A program made the position numbers and the translations under genes. Positions 44,818 through 55,200 of a stretch of DNA of 64,000 nt are shown one piece after another. The notes below the pieces were generated by a model. It was not told where the DNA came from. It made no database searches and worked only from the letters and a program-made list of their open reading frames with translations. Position 1 is the first letter of the stretch. Each line of letters starts with the position of its first letter. The stretch comes from Cellulophaga baltica (lineage in GTDB: Bacteria; Bacteroidota; Bacteroidia; Flavobacteriales; Flavobacteriaceae), in the NCBI RefSeq assembly GCF_900102165.1, contig NZ_FNBD01000001.1, forward strand, positions 401,697 through 465,696. Direction: 5' to 3'.

Positions 44818-44976
44818 CACCACAAGTTTTACTGCTTACGCATCAATTCTTTTAAAAAAGCAACTAACCGTCATACCTTTGACACGAGTTAGTTAGTTAA
44901 TTATTTAATAATAATTTTTCATTTTCATATAGTGTTCTCGTAAAAGAGCCCAATCTTTATAGATTTGGGCTCTTTT
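44818..44976 (+). ncRNA. Small-RNA unit A with upstream element, promoter and terminator
   Basis: First of three homologous units. An upstream element (44818-44853, CCACAAGTTTTACTGCTTAC then CATCAATTCTTTT) is followed by a -7 box TACCTTTG (44874-44881), so a transcript of about 90 nt should start near 44888. Its 5' part has GAGTTAGTTAGTTAAT; the conserved core is TTTTTCATTTTCATATAGTG then TTCTCGTAAAAGAG; it ends in an intrinsic terminator (44944-44976, GAGCCCAA / TTGGGCTC then TTTT). No ORF was recognised. It lies upstream of the first histidine kinase. The rest of 44812-45147 shows nothing else. Confidence 0.65.
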
Positions 44977-45147
44977 CTATTTAGCGTCATCTAGACTATT
45001 TATCACTAACCCTTTAACTTATAAAAAATAAACTACAGTTGTCTTTCGTACACCCAATAATACCGTTATTTTTACCGTTATTATTTTATTTTACTGATGT
45101 AAACAATTATCGATTTAATTAATGTTAATCGCAATTACAAACATATC

Positions 45148-46056
45148 ATGCTCCCGCTAAAGAATAGAATACACCATCCCATATTTGTGGTCCCATTGTC
45201 GCTTTTTTTATCGGTGTCTGGATATGTAATCAGTGATTTCTTTGCGCACTGGCAAAAATTCTGGCTCGGCATGTACTTAGCTGTGCTCCTGCCTATCATT
45301 ATATCTTTACCTCTCGCTTTAATCATGGACCGCTATTTCAAAAAATTTCAGTCTCAAAAAAAAGAATTAGAGCATTTAGATACAATCAATAAAAAGCTAT
45401 TCCTATTAATTTCACATGATGTACGATCTCCGCTGGCAAGTTTAATTGGTACTATTGATTTAGTAACCGACAATGATTTAGATCCGCAAGAGGCTAAACT
45501 CTATTTTTCTGAACTCTCCCGTAAAATTAAAAATGTAAATTCCTTTTTAGACGGTTTGCTTAATTGGGCAAGGAGACAAACGCAAAACAAACCTTTAGAA
45601 TTTTCATTATATGATAGTAGTGATATCATAAAGCTTACTCATGATTTATTGGAGCCTGCTGCCAAGCTAAAAAAAATTAGAATCACAACCAAACTTGGCC
45701 ATCATAAAATATATGCTGATAAAGAGAGCTATTCTTTTGTATTAAGAAATATTTTACACAACGCCATTAAATTCACCCCTATCGACGGAGAAATTACCAT
45801 TGAAACTTTCGTGAAAAATAAACAGATCTATACCACTATACAAGATTCTGGAATTGGCATCACAAAAAATGAAATCAAAAAAATACTAGATGGCGAAAAC
45901 TGGCACACCACCAAAGGTACCTCAAATGAAAATGGATCTGGCTTTGGCTTAAGAACCTGTCTTTATTATTTAAAGCAAAACAACGGCGTATTATTAATTG
46001 ATAGCGAAATAGATACTGGAACAAAAATAACTATTGTACTACCCGCTGAAAAATGA
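45148..46056 (+). CDS. Membrane sensor histidine kinase, paralog 1
   Basis: 302 residues. Two membrane helices (about 11-32 and 40-62) with almost no periplasmic loop suggest intramembrane sensing. The HisKA domain has His90 in LLISHDVRSPLASL; the HATPase domain shows NILHNAIKF (N box), IQDSGIGITKNEI (G1) and NGSGFGLRTC (G2). No sensor domain and no response-regulator gene adjacent. It is colinear and of the same length as the kinase at 46451 (about 60 percent similar by eye), so the two arose by tandem duplication together with the flanking small-RNA units. Confidence 0.92.
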   Translation: MLPLKNRIHHPIFVVPLSLFLSVSGYVISDFFAHWQKFWLGMYLAVLLPIIISLPLALIMDRYFKKFQSQKKELEHLDTINKKLFLLISHDVRSPLASLIGTIDLVTDNDLDPQEAKLYFSELSRKIKNVNSFLDGLLNWARRQTQNKPLEFSLYDSSDIIKLTHDLLEPAAKLKKIRITTKLGHHKIYADKESYSFVLRNILHNAIKFTPIDGEITIETFVKNKQIYTTIQDSGIGITKNEIKKILDGENWHTTKGTSNENGSGFGLRTCLYYLKQNNGVLLIDSEIDTGTKITIVLPAEK

Positions 46057-46078
46057 GTTTTTTAGAACATATTTAGGT

Positions 46079-46242
46079 TTCACCACAAGTTTTGCTAGTT
46101 ACACATCAATTGTTTTAAAAAAGAATATAACGGTTATACATTTAAAATGTGTTAGTTACTTATTGAGTAATAATAAAATTTTTCATTTTCATATAGTGTT
46201 CTCGTAAAAGAGCCCAATCTTAATTGATTTGGGCTCTTTTTT
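46079..46242 (+). ncRNA. Small-RNA unit B with upstream element, promoter and terminator
   Basis: Second copy. Upstream element 46081-46116 (CCACAAGTTTTGCTAGTTAC then CATCAATTGTTTT), degenerate -7 box TACATTTA (46137-46144), transcript from about 46151 with the conserved core TTTTTCATTTTCATATAGTG and TTCTCGTAAAAGAG, and terminator stem GAGCCCAATC / GATTTGGGCTC followed by T6 (46209-46242). It lies between the two kinase genes. Because the -7 box deviates at its final base, this copy may be weaker. The remaining bases up to 46450 show no other feature. Confidence 0.62.
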
Positions 46243-46450
46243 ATGGTATCAAATTTAATTGAAGTCTTTACTCTCATTGAAGTAACAGCAAAATTGCTTA
46301 TATTTAAACTACACTATCGTGACATTCACCGACCCAAAACTACAAGCTAACTAACTTGTAAGTTTTTTCTTTTAGTTTGATTCTATTTTTGTACTTATAA
46401 AGGGCTAGCGTTTTATTTAAGATGGCTATACTTTTCTTAAAACCCAAATT

Positions 46451-47359
46451 ATGTACTTATTAAAAAATAAATTACATCATCCTTTCATAGTAGTATTGTT
46501 GTGCGTTATTTTATCTGTTTCCGCATTTCTGATAACCGACTATATTGTGGCATGGGAAAAATTTTGGAAAGGACTTTACTTAAGTATTTTTCTACCCATA
46601 TTCATATCTACGCCTATAGCCTTAGTCCTTGATCACTACTTCAAGAAAATTACAGTGCAAAATATTGAATTAGAACATCTAGATACGATTAATAAAAAAC
46701 TATTTTTATTAATATCTCATGATGTACGATCTCCTTTGGCAAGTTTAAAAGGGTTGATAGATATGATTGCTAACAATGAATTAGATGCAGAAGAAAGCAA
46801 AAAATACCTTAATCAACTTTCTACCAAATTAGATCATCTCAATGATTTTTTAAACGGACTCTTTGAATGGTCACAAAAGCAAACACAAAACAAACCTTTA
46901 GACTTTACCAACTTTGATCCTTTTGAGGTAATAAACCCAACTATTAACCTGCTAAAACATGCCATTGAAAAGAAAGACATTGTCACAACCGTAAAAAGTA
47001 CTAAAACCTTTCTCTATGCTGATAAAGAAAGTTTCTCATTCATTTTTAGAAACATTCTACACAATGCTATAAAGTTTACCGATAAAGAAGGTGAAATTCA
47101 CGTAGAAACAAAAGCACACAATGGAGAAATACATATTACTATAAAAGACAATGGTGTTGGCATCACGGAAAAAGAAATTGATAAAATTTTAAATGGAAGT
47201 AATTGGTACACCACTAAAGGAACTTCCCAAGAGAATGGTTCTGGTTTTGGTTTACGCACCTGTTTTTACTACTTGGAAAAAAACAATGGGCGTTTAAAAA
47301 TTGAAAGCGAAATTGGGAACGGTAGTACATTTACTATTGTGCTACCAGAAGCTTCATAA
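46451..47359 (+). CDS. Membrane sensor histidine kinase, paralog 2
   Basis: 302 residues, same layout as the kinase at 45148: two membrane helices (about 11-32, 40-62), His90 in LLISHDVRSPLASL, N box NILHNAIKF, G1 IKDNGVGITEKEID and G2 NGSGFGLRTC. The catalytic core and the segment KKLFLLISHDVRSPLASL are identical between paralogs, while the membrane part and the dimer-helix surface differ, which hints at different signals or partners. No response regulator lies nearby. Flanked on both sides by small-RNA units B and C. Confidence 0.92.
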   Translation: MYLLKNKLHHPFIVVLLCVILSVSAFLITDYIVAWEKFWKGLYLSIFLPIFISTPIALVLDHYFKKITVQNIELEHLDTINKKLFLLISHDVRSPLASLKGLIDMIANNELDAEESKKYLNQLSTKLDHLNDFLNGLFEWSQKQTQNKPLDFTNFDPFEVINPTINLLKHAIEKKDIVTTVKSTKTFLYADKESFSFIFRNILHNAIKFTDKEGEIHVETKAHNGEIHITIKDNGVGITEKEIDKILNGSNWYTTKGTSQENGSGFGLRTCFYYLEKNNGRLKIESEIGNGSTFTIVLPEAS

Positions 47360-47417
47360 TACATAAATAATATAAAGAACAGCAATAAATAAGCCTTAAC
47401 AACAAAATGTAATAGAT

Positions 47418-47576
47418 AAACCACATGTTTTGCTACTTACACATCAATAGTTTTACAAAAGTGAGTAATCATACTATATTTGACATGAGTTAGTTAGTTA
47501 AATAGTAAATTTTCATTTTCATATAGTGTTCTCGTAAAAGAGCTCGGTCTTGATTGACTCTGGGCTCTTTTTTTTG
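47418..47576 (+). ncRNA. Small-RNA unit C with upstream element, promoter and terminator
   Basis: Third copy. Upstream element 47419-47454 (CCACATGTTTTGCTACTTAC then CATCAATAGTTTT), -7 box TATATTTG (47475-47482), transcript from about 47489 beginning like copy A with GAGTTAGTTAGTTAA, conserved core TTTTCATTTTCATATAGTG and TTCTCGTAAAAGAG, and a terminator AGAGCTCGGTC / GACTCTGGGCTCT with T8 (47540-47576). The terminator stem differs from copies A and B by a C-to-T change that keeps pairing with G, which supports the fold. Confidence 0.65.
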
Positions 47577-47924
47577 CTCTAGCATCAGTCTTTTTTTAGA
47601 CTACTAGGTAAAAAATTATAGCCTTTTTCAAAAGTTACAATACCTTTAAATTCTCTTTAGAATTACATGCTACCTTTGAAAATCAATCTATTAAAAACAC
47701 TGAATTACGATAGCTTAATACTGCCCTAGCTCTTTATTTATAGCACAATAGTTCGTATGAAATTCCTTTAACTGGTATTTTCTTTTTGTTTTGGAAGCTA
47801 GAAAGACTAAGCAGGACTACTAAAAACAGTCTTAACTATTCTGAATTCCGTAGTTGGTACTATAAAGACCGTAATTAAAAGTACAAGACCTGCATTGGCG
47901 ATTAAATAAAGTAACCTGCTTTTT
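47577..47924. other. Leader region of the PAP2 gene
   Basis: About 350 bases without a gene. A -7 box TACCTTTG at 47671-47678 could start a transcript with a leader of about 240 nt before the PAP2 gene. No convincing riboswitch fold or small ORF was recognised. Confidence 0.4.
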
Positions 47925-48659
47925 ATGAAAAGAAAAATACTTACCATTCTTGTTATTTTTATATTAGGAAAAGTGGCTGCACAAGTAGACAGCACAACCG
48001 TGAAACCGAAGACGAATCTATTTAAAAAAAGTACGGTACCCCTATCGCTTATCGGTGCAGGGATCTTATTATCTGATAGCGGCTTTGAGAAATCATTTAA
48101 CACAAACTCTAGAAATTGGATAGGAAATGATTTTGAAACAAACTTAGATGACTATACGAGATATGCACCTGTAGCCACGCTATTTATTGCAGATGTTGCA
48201 GATGTTGCAGGAGTTCAGGCAAAAAACCATTGGTTTGATCAAACAAAACATCTTGCTATTTCCATGATTCTTACAGATGTATTTACAAGAGCCTTGAAAA
48301 AAAATATTTACAAACTTAGACCTGATGGCTCTAATGAGAATGCTTTCCCCTCTGGACATACCTCCATCACCTTTGCCTCTGGTGCAGTCGTTTATGAAGA
48401 ATTTAAAGAAGCTAGTCCACTCTTGGCATATTCTGGATACGGTTTTGCCACCCTTACTGGTGGTTTACGATTGGCAAATAATAAACATTGGGTTTCTGAT
48501 GTCTTGGCTGGTGCCGGCTTGGGTATTCTTGTCACCAAATTAGTCTATCATTTTGACTACTTATTTAAATGGAATCCATTCATCCACTCAAAAGACATGT
48601 CTCTAATTCCAAGATATTCTGAAGGAAATGTTGGAGTCTATTTTTCAAAAAATTTTTAA
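47925..48659 (+). CDS. PAP2-family phosphatase, exported
   Basis: 244 residues. A signal peptide is seen (ILTILVIFILGKVAAQ). The three phosphatase motifs of the PAP2 superfamily are intact: KKNIYKLRP (motif 1), FPSGHTSITFASG (motif 2, His) and GLRLANNKHWVSDVLAGAGLG (motif 3, His and Asp). Such enzymes remove phosphates from lipids such as undecaprenyl diphosphate or phosphatidic acid. Unlike integral-membrane members, it shows few membrane spans after the signal peptide, so it is probably periplasmic. Confidence 0.9.
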   Translation: MKRKILTILVIFILGKVAAQVDSTTVKPKTNLFKKSTVPLSLIGAGILLSDSGFEKSFNTNSRNWIGNDFETNLDDYTRYAPVATLFIADVADVAGVQAKNHWFDQTKHLAISMILTDVFTRALKKNIYKLRPDGSNENAFPSGHTSITFASGAVVYEEFKEASPLLAYSGYGFATLTGGLRLANNKHWVSDVLAGAGLGILVTKLVYHFDYLFKWNPFIHSKDMSLIPRYSEGNVGVYFSKNF

Positions 48660-48935
48660 GGTGGTTCAGTTCTTTGTTCGATAGGGTAAAAAAGGTCAAT
48701 AGAAGGCATATTTATCAAGATGATATGCTTTTTAAGTTCTGATATTACCTTTACACTACCGATAATAGGTAGAATAATACAGATTATCAAGATGAAAAAG
48801 AAAAAAATTCACAAGCAATTATAGCCGTTCACGAAGAGAACTACCCATAAGATATAAGGAAAAGCCACCTAAGAGATTTCAAATTGAAGATTTAAAATCT
48901 CAATAATTAAGTAATTCAATAAACTATATAAACAC

Positions 48936-48963
48936 AAAAAACCCCTGTAAATACAGGGGTTTT
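48936..48963 (-). terminator. Terminator after tRNA-Leu
   Basis: AAAAACCCCTGTA / TACAGGGGTTTTT forms a 13-bp stem with a 2-base loop (in practice a shorter stem with AATA-type loop), 10 bp after the tRNA 3' end on the minus strand. 48660-48935 shows no gene. Confidence 0.75.
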
Positions 48964-48972
48964 TCACTTTCG

Positions 48973-49053
48973 TACTCGAGGTGGGAATCGAACCCACACT
49001 CCAGAGGAACTGGATTTTGAATCCAGCGCGTCTACCAATTCCGCCACTCGAGC
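48973..49053 (-). tRNA. tRNA-Leu (anticodon CAA)
   Basis: Minus-strand tRNA with acceptor GCTCGAG / CTCGAGT (last pair G-T), D-arm TGGCGGAATTGGTAGACGCG, anticodon arm CTGGATT-CAA-AATCCAG, a variable arm, and T-arm GTGGGTTCGATTCCCAC. CAA reads UUG leucine codons. Confidence 0.96.
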
Positions 49054-49138
49054 TGTTAAGGAGTGCAAAACTATAAAATATATTTCTGTTTTTGACAAAA
49101 AATTTGAGAATAATCCTTTATCACGCCAAATAAATATC

Positions 49139-49146
49139 TAAATTTG
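49139..49146 (+). promoter_or_regulatory. -7 promoter box of prs
   Basis: TAAATTTG, 51 bp upstream of the chosen prs start, matches TAnnTTTG. It lies downstream of the ATG-less region and shows that an in-frame ATG at 49144, inside the promoter box, cannot be the start. Confidence 0.65.
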
Positions 49147-49197
49147 CACTCCTTAAAGAAATTGAAGTCCAATAAACTTAAAAACAAGAGATTAACA

Positions 49198-50139
49198 ATG
49201 TCTTATCAAGTTCCAGAACCTAAAATTTTTGGCTGCACTCAAAGTACAGCTTTAGCAGAACGAATTGCAAAGTCTTACGGTACGGAGCTAGGTAAAGTTA
49301 TTTTCTCTAGATATAGTGACGGAGAATTTCAACCTTCTTTTGAGGAATCTGTTAGAGGGACACGAGTTTTTATTATCGGATCTACGAATCCTAGTTCGGA
49401 AAATTTGATGGAAATGTTATTAATGCTTGATGCTGCAAAGCGCGCATCTGCTAGACACATTACCGCAGTTATGCCTTATTTTGGTTGGGCAAGACAAGAT
49501 AGAAAAGACAAACCTAGAGTTCCAATTGCTGCAAAGTTAGTAGCAAAAATGCTTGAAGCTGCTGGAGCAACACGTATTATCACCATGGATTTACATGCAG
49601 ATCAAATACAAGGTTTCTTTGAAAAACCAGTAGATCATCTTTTTGCCTCTACGTTGTTTCTACCTTACTTAAAAAATTTAAAATTAGACAATCTAACCAT
49701 TGCGTCACCAGATATGGGAGGTTCTAAAAGAGCTTATGCCTATTCTAAAGCACTAGAATGTGATGTAGTAATTTGCTACAAGCAACGTGAAAAAGCGAAC
49801 ATAATTTCGCACATGGAGCTAATTGGTGATGTAAAAGGTAAGAATGTTGTCTTGGTAGATGATATGGTCGATACTGCGGGTACATTAACGAAAGCTGCAG
49901 ATTTGATGATAGAACGTGGTGCACTTAGTGTTCGGGCTATTACTACTCATGGTCTTTTATCTGGAGATGCGTATGAGAAAATAGAAAAATCTCAATTATC
50001 AGAACTAATTATAACAGATTCTATTCCTTCAAGAAAGGATAGTAATAAAGTACGCGTGTTGAGTTGTGCAGATTTATTTGCTGATGTTATGGAAAGAGTA
50101 CATAGCAACACCTCAATTAGTTCAAAGTTTTTAATGTAG
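49198..50139 (+). CDS. prs: Ribose-phosphate pyrophosphokinase
   Basis: 313 residues from the ATG at 49198; the reading frame extends 18 codons upstream, but that part overlaps the promoter box. It makes PRPP from ribose 5-phosphate and ATP for nucleotide, His and Trp synthesis. Motifs: the N-terminal KIFGCTQSTALAERIA, the ATP loop ARQDRKDKPRVPIAAKLVA, the flexible catalytic loop KQREKANI, and the PRPP-binding DDMVDTAGTLTKAADL. It is followed by the L25 gene on the same strand, as in many flavobacteria. Confidence 0.96.
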   Translation: MSYQVPEPKIFGCTQSTALAERIAKSYGTELGKVIFSRYSDGEFQPSFEESVRGTRVFIIGSTNPSSENLMEMLLMLDAAKRASARHITAVMPYFGWARQDRKDKPRVPIAAKLVAKMLEAAGATRIITMDLHADQIQGFFEKPVDHLFASTLFLPYLKNLKLDNLTIASPDMGGSKRAYAYSKALECDVVICYKQREKANIISHMELIGDVKGKNVVLVDDMVDTAGTLTKAADLMIERGALSVRAITTHGLLSGDAYEKIEKSQLSELIITDSIPSRKDSNKVRVLSCADLFADVMERVHSNTSISSKFLM

Positions 50140-50217
50140 GTAAAACTACCAATTAAGTGCCCTTTATTTTAATGGCAGTTAAAATAACATAGAATAATTA
50201 ATAGTTAAATATATATA

Positions 50218-50841
50218 ATGAAGTCAATTACAATCTCAGGATCTAAAAGAGAAAGCGTAGGCAAGAAAGCAACAAAAGCCTTACGTAATGCTGGAAAGGT
50301 TCCTTGCGTACTGTACGGAGGGGAAACACCATTACACTTTTCAGCGGATGAACCAGCATTCAAAAACTTAGTGTACACCCCAAACGCTCACACAGCAGTG
50401 ATTGAAATTGAAGGTGGAAATAAATTTGACGCTGTTTTACAAGATATTCAATTTCACCCAGTTACAGATGCTATCTTACACATAGATTTCTACCAGTTAT
50501 TTGCTGATAAAGAAGTTACTATGGATATTCCTGTACGTTTGGTAGGTAACTCTCCAGGGGTAAGAAATGGTGGTCGTTTATTATTTAGAAAACGTAAATT
50601 AACAATCAAAGCTTTACCTGCTAAATTACCAGATTTCTTTGATATTGATATTTCTAAGTTAAAAATTGGAGCAAACATTGCTGTTGCGACTTTATTAAAT
50701 GACGAATTTTCAATCTTACACCCGGAAAACACGGTTGTTGTTCAAGTTAAATCTGCACGTAATGCAGTTGTTCTTGACGAAGAAGAAGAAGAAGAAGGTG
50801 CTGAAGGTGCTGAAGGAGCAACAGAAGCTGCTGCTGAATAA
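50218..50841 (+). CDS. rplY: 50S ribosomal protein L25 (CTC form)
   Basis: 207 residues. The N-terminal domain ([29 protein letters not shown]) is the 5S rRNA-binding L25 domain; the C-terminal TL5/CTC domain follows ([31 protein letters not shown]). It ends in an acidic tail of glutamates and alanines (about 184-207). This is the longer two-domain CTC type. It is followed by a hairpin terminator at 50864-50895. Confidence 0.95.
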   Translation: MKSITISGSKRESVGKKATKALRNAGKVPCVLYGGETPLHFSADEPAFKNLVYTPNAHTAVIEIEGGNKFDAVLQDIQFHPVTDAILHIDFYQLFADKEVTMDIPVRLVGNSPGVRNGGRLLFRKRKLTIKALPAKLPDFFDIDISKLKIGANIAVATLLNDEFSILHPENTVVVQVKSARNAVVLDEEEEEEGAEGAEGATEAAAE

Positions 50842-50863
50842 ACTTTCAACAAAGAATCTTAAG

Positions 50864-50895
50864 AAGCATCTCAGCATATTTGTTGAGATGCTTTT
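50864..50895 (+). terminator. Terminator of prs-rplY
   Basis: AAGCATCTCA / TGAGATGCTT (10-bp stem) followed by TTTTGTATTTTT, about 25 bp after the rplY stop. Confidence 0.75.
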
Positions 50896-50931
50896 GTATT
50901 TTTAGCCATTAATAAGCTAAAACCACTTTAG

Positions 50932-51561
50932 ATGTTTAAGTTAAAAAAGTTCTTTTTTAAAAAACCTAAAAACTATCTAGAAGAGCAGAATACTATGAAA
51001 AAATATTTAATCATTGGCTTAGGAAACATAGGTCCAGAATATGCCCAAACAAGACACAATATCGGCTTTAAAGTCCTAGACAAATTTGCCCAACAAGAAG
51101 ACTTAAGTTTTGAAACCGCCAAACTAGGAGATGTTACTACCTTCAAAATAAAAGGAAGAAGTGTTTTACTCTTAAAACCATCTACCTATATGAATTTGAG
51201 CGGTAAGGCATTACACTATTGGATGGAAAAAGAAAATATACCTTTAGAAAATGTACTTGTTATAACCGATGATATCAATTTAGACTTTGGCGTAATCAGA
51301 GTAAAAACTAAAGGAAGTAATGGCGGACATAATGGCTTAAAAGACATTCAAAACACCTTAAATTCCTCCAATTACAACCGGTTTAGATTTGGAGTTGGTG
51401 CTGATTTCGGAAAAGGTAGGCAGGTAGATTATGTTCTTGGAAAATGGAATGACGATGAAAGAGCCGCAATGCCAGAGCGTTTAGAGCGCTCAGCAGAAGT
51501 TATAAAGTCTTTTGTACTCGCGGGTATTACCATCACCATGAATCAATACAACAACACCTAA
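50932..51561 (+). CDS. pth: Peptidyl-tRNA hydrolase
   Basis: 209 residues (188 if translation starts at the ATG at 50995, just before [15 protein letters not shown]). It frees tRNA from stalled peptidyl-tRNA. Motifs: [18 protein letters not shown] with the catalytic His and binding Asn, [22 protein letters not shown] with the catalytic Asp, and [13 protein letters not shown]. The 21-residue basic N-terminal extension ([12 protein letters not shown]) occurs in some Bacteroidota entries as I recall, so the longer start is kept with doubt. Confidence 0.94.
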   Translation: MFKLKKFFFKKPKNYLEEQNTMKKYLIIGLGNIGPEYAQTRHNIGFKVLDKFAQQEDLSFETAKLGDVTTFKIKGRSVLLLKPSTYMNLSGKALHYWMEKENIPLENVLVITDDINLDFGVIRVKTKGSNGGHNGLKDIQNTLNSSNYNRFRFGVGADFGKGRQVDYVLGKWNDDERAAMPERLERSAEVIKSFVLAGITITMNQYNNT

Positions 51562-51562
51562 A

Positions 51563-52240
51563 TTACTCTAAAACTTTAAAACTATACACGCCTGAGCTAG
51601 AAGAGTTCCCGGCAGCATCTATTGTCTTGATACGCCAGTAATACACGGTATTCTCGACTACAGAAACGTTTAACTCGGTTGTATTTTCAGGTAGCGTAGC
51701 CATAAGCGTTGGTGTACTATTCAATGAAAAATACACTTCATAACTCACTATGTCTGAATCTAAATCAGCTCCAGACCATGTTAGTTTCACCTCATTATTT
51801 GTGTCTCTTATTACCGTTTCTCCGGAAATAGGCGACGTAATTGTTGCTGGAAAAGGAATATAGGAACGTACGGTTCCTGCATTATAAAAATTCCATGTCT
51901 CACTCTTAGCTGTAGCACTAGATTTAGCATTTTCAGAAACAACACTCCAAGAGTAAGGTGTACCCTTTGCCACTTGCACTTGCGCAGATGTCTGGTTTGT
52001 ACTTACAATTTGCGGGGTACTCGTCAATAAATTCTCTACGGTTAACTTGTAACTCTGGGTATTATCTGAAGCCTCCCATTGAAAAGTAATTAATCTTGTG
52101 GTCTCATTAATATCTGCTCCTGTAATACACTCAGAATCTTGAAGTGGAAAAACAAGCAAAGCACTTGAAGGCGATTTTACTTCGTCTTTTGAACAACCAA
52201 ACACTAATAGGAAAAAACCAAATGCAATTATTTTTCTCAT
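51563..52240 (-). CDS. Lipoprotein with fibronectin type III-like domains
   Basis: 225 residues. A lipoprotein signal is present (IIAFGFFLLVFGCSKDE, Cys at about 16). Two Fn3-like beta domains follow, each with the typical pattern: LTFQ-type strand ITFQWEASDNTQSYKLTVEN with TPYSWSVVSENA, and VKLTWSGADLDSDIVSYEVY with NTVYYWRIKTIDAAGN. It is translationally coupled (4-bp overlap) to the secreted protease gene upstream on the same strand, so it is likely a surface partner of that protein. A glycan- or protein-binding role is inferred from the fold. Confidence 0.85.
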   Translation of the reverse strand: MRKIIAFGFFLLVFGCSKDEVKSPSSALLVFPLQDSECITGADINETTRLITFQWEASDNTQSYKLTVENLLTSTPQIVSTNQTSAQVQVAKGTPYSWSVVSENAKSSATAKSETWNFYNAGTVRSYIPFPATITSPISGETVIRDTNNEVKLTWSGADLDSDIVSYEVYFSLNSTPTLMATLPENTTELNVSVVENTVYYWRIKTIDAAGNSSSSGVYSFKVLE

Positions 52241-55200
52241 TGCTTAATTAATTTAAAAGTCTCTGTTAAATGATCGCTTTGTAACTTTAAAAGATAGACT
52301 CCCGACGGTAAATCGTTCACCGAAATAGTCAATTCCGTAGTTCCCTCGGGAATGGTACTAGTTTTTACTAACCTACCATTTAGAGCAAAGATATTTACCA
52401 CATTATTTGTAGTGACGATTCCCGTAAATATTTGCACCTCATCACTTGCCGGGTTTGGATAGACAAATGGTTTATCAAGAACAATATATTCCATTTCAAA
52501 AGAGCCTTGACACGGAAGATTGGTCTCTACCTTTAAGGTATTAACACCATTGGCCAATGCCACTTTATAAGAAGAGCTTGTAACCGTCTGCGCTACGCCA
52601 TTAAGACGAACTATATACTCCTCTGCTCCTAGTAAGTTTAAATCAACATTTTTTCCATCATCAGAAAGCACAGCAAAAACTTCCAAGTTATCTGGTTGCG
52701 TTACCACAGCATCAAAACAATATTCCTCGTACGTAACTACACCGTCTGTTCCTGTAATGCAAACTTCGTAAGCACCAGAAGCCAAATCTCCAAGAGTATA
52801 GGTTGTGGTAAAATTACTTGTTTCATCAACTCCATTTCCCGTAACCGCAATTGTATAGGCTAATGATGTATTTGCCGTGATCGCAATGGCACCATCGTTA
52901 TTAGTTCTACAAGACTCACTATTTAAAGCAACTTCAAAATTAGAAGGTTCAAAGTAGTAAAGCGGACATCCTTGCGTATCTACCTCTAAGCCCTCTGGTG
53001 TTCCTAAGCACATATCATCTCCATCATCAAAAACACCATCATTATCTGCATCTGGCCTAAATAAACCCTCTACACATAATTCTAAAGAGAAACCATTTAA
53101 AGAGCCACCATCGCCTCCCGCACCGTCACTTATTGTCAAAACCCAATCTCCTTTAGAAGATTCTCCATTAAAGGCATTTAAAGAACCTAAGGGCTTTACT
53201 AGTCCGCTTATCGCAGGGTTTGTTCCACAAACAAAACTGCTAGCACTTTGATCAAAGGTGGCATTAACATTCCTATTTTCCCCGCAAGAATTCGCCATTA
53301 AAACTACAGTCGTCCCTTCTGGAGAAGTCAATGTAACCGTAAGATCTGCCAAATAGGAGTGCGTAAGATCTAGCGTTACATTCACATCTGAAAGTGGTAA
53401 ATCTTCAATAAAAGAAATCGTTGAGGAAATGGTAGGAGAACCCGATGACGATATCGTAATCGGTAAACTTTTTGCCGAAACTATTTTACAATCAATATTA
53501 GTAGTCGTAAAACTAAATGCGTTTCCAAAAACTCCTTCACCACAATTATTCTTGGGCTTTACACGCCAATAATATGTAGTATTAGGTATGAACCCTAAGG
53601 AAGTATATGTTGTTACTAATACATTCGCAGATTCTACCACATTGGTAAATGCTGCATCTGTAGCAATTTCAATATCATAAGTGGTACTCGAAGGTTCTTC
53701 TTGCCATTCAAATACTTGATTAATACCAGCGTCTACTGCTGCATCGGTTGGTGCAATTAATAACACAGGAGTAAAACTTGTATTTTCAACAGAGACCGTT
53801 AAACTAACTTGCTTTGTAATACTAGCACTAGTCGCCACAACAACTAACTGATACACTCCAACTGCTGCCGCTCCACTATTACTAAAAGTAAGGGCTACTA
53901 GCGTGCCATTTGCTGTTGCCGTAGCAGGAGAAAAACTTGCTGTTAACCCTGTTGGCAATCCAGAGACACTAAAAGTTGCTTCCTCGGAAAAACCTCCATT
54001 AGTTTCATAAGTAAATGGAATAATTAGGTCTGAAGGCTGACAAATAAAATATTCTAATTCTGAAAAGTTTAAAACGATAGCACTACTTGTAATCGAAAAA
54101 TTAGCCTCATTTACCGCAAAGAATATATTAGAACTAGCTTTAACCATAATTCTAGCCTGAGTAGTAACCACATTAGGTAACAGTACAGTATGAGCACCAT
54201 CATTAGCTACATCTTGCGCTAGAGTAGTCGTAAAAGTAAGTCCACCATCTGTAGATAATAAAATATCTACTAACTGAGCGTTAATGGTAGAGTTTGTAGT
54301 ATTAGCTACATCCCATAAAATTTCTTGAGAGCTTCCCGCCTCAAAACTTGCTGTGGTATTTTGAGAAAGCACCAGAAAAGGTCCTGCCGTCTCTACGACA
54401 CTAATTTTCATAAGGTCTGAAACAACTTGCCCTCCGCCAACACCGTTATCACGAACGGTAAGCGCAAAGTTCAAATCTCTTTCTACGGTAGACAAGGTTT
54501 CCCAAGCAGAATTTACAACAGGATTAGACTGCGTTAGGTTTCCACTAATTACACTTGATAACTTAGGAAAATAACGACTGGGCGACACACTAGGTTTTTG
54601 CGATCTAAATGTAGCTCCAGATGGATTTGTAGGCCCAAAAGTTGTATTCGTTACTACACCATCATCTACTTGCTCCCAGGCATAAGTTAAAATATCGGAG
54701 ACATCCGTATCCGAAGCATTCCCTTCAAGAACAAATGGTGTTCCCATAGGAATGGTATAATCCGGAAGCCCTATTATGGAAGGCGGTGTATTTACAATTG
54801 GAATTTCTGTAGCACAACTGGTCGTAGCCAAATATTCAGAAATTTGTTTGATACTATAATAGTGAAAATAATCTTGCCCGTTAGATGCTACATTATTCAC
54901 TCCAGAAATACCTGCATACCCCATAATGGTAGTTCCACTTCCTGGTTCTGCTTGCACCTGTGTTCCTTCAGATTCAAAAGACCAGGTATGATTTGCCCCT
55001 AGTTGGTGCCCCATTTCATGGGCTACAAAATCTAAATCGAACAAATCTCCTTCGGGAGTTGTTCCCGAGGAATAAGCACTTCCTTTTTGAGCATCTTTAC
55101 AAACAGACCCTATAAAGCCAGCATCTCCGCCATTTGTATCTTCATTTAGCAAATGTCCAATATCATAATTAGCAGCTCCAATAACACTCGTTAGAGTACT

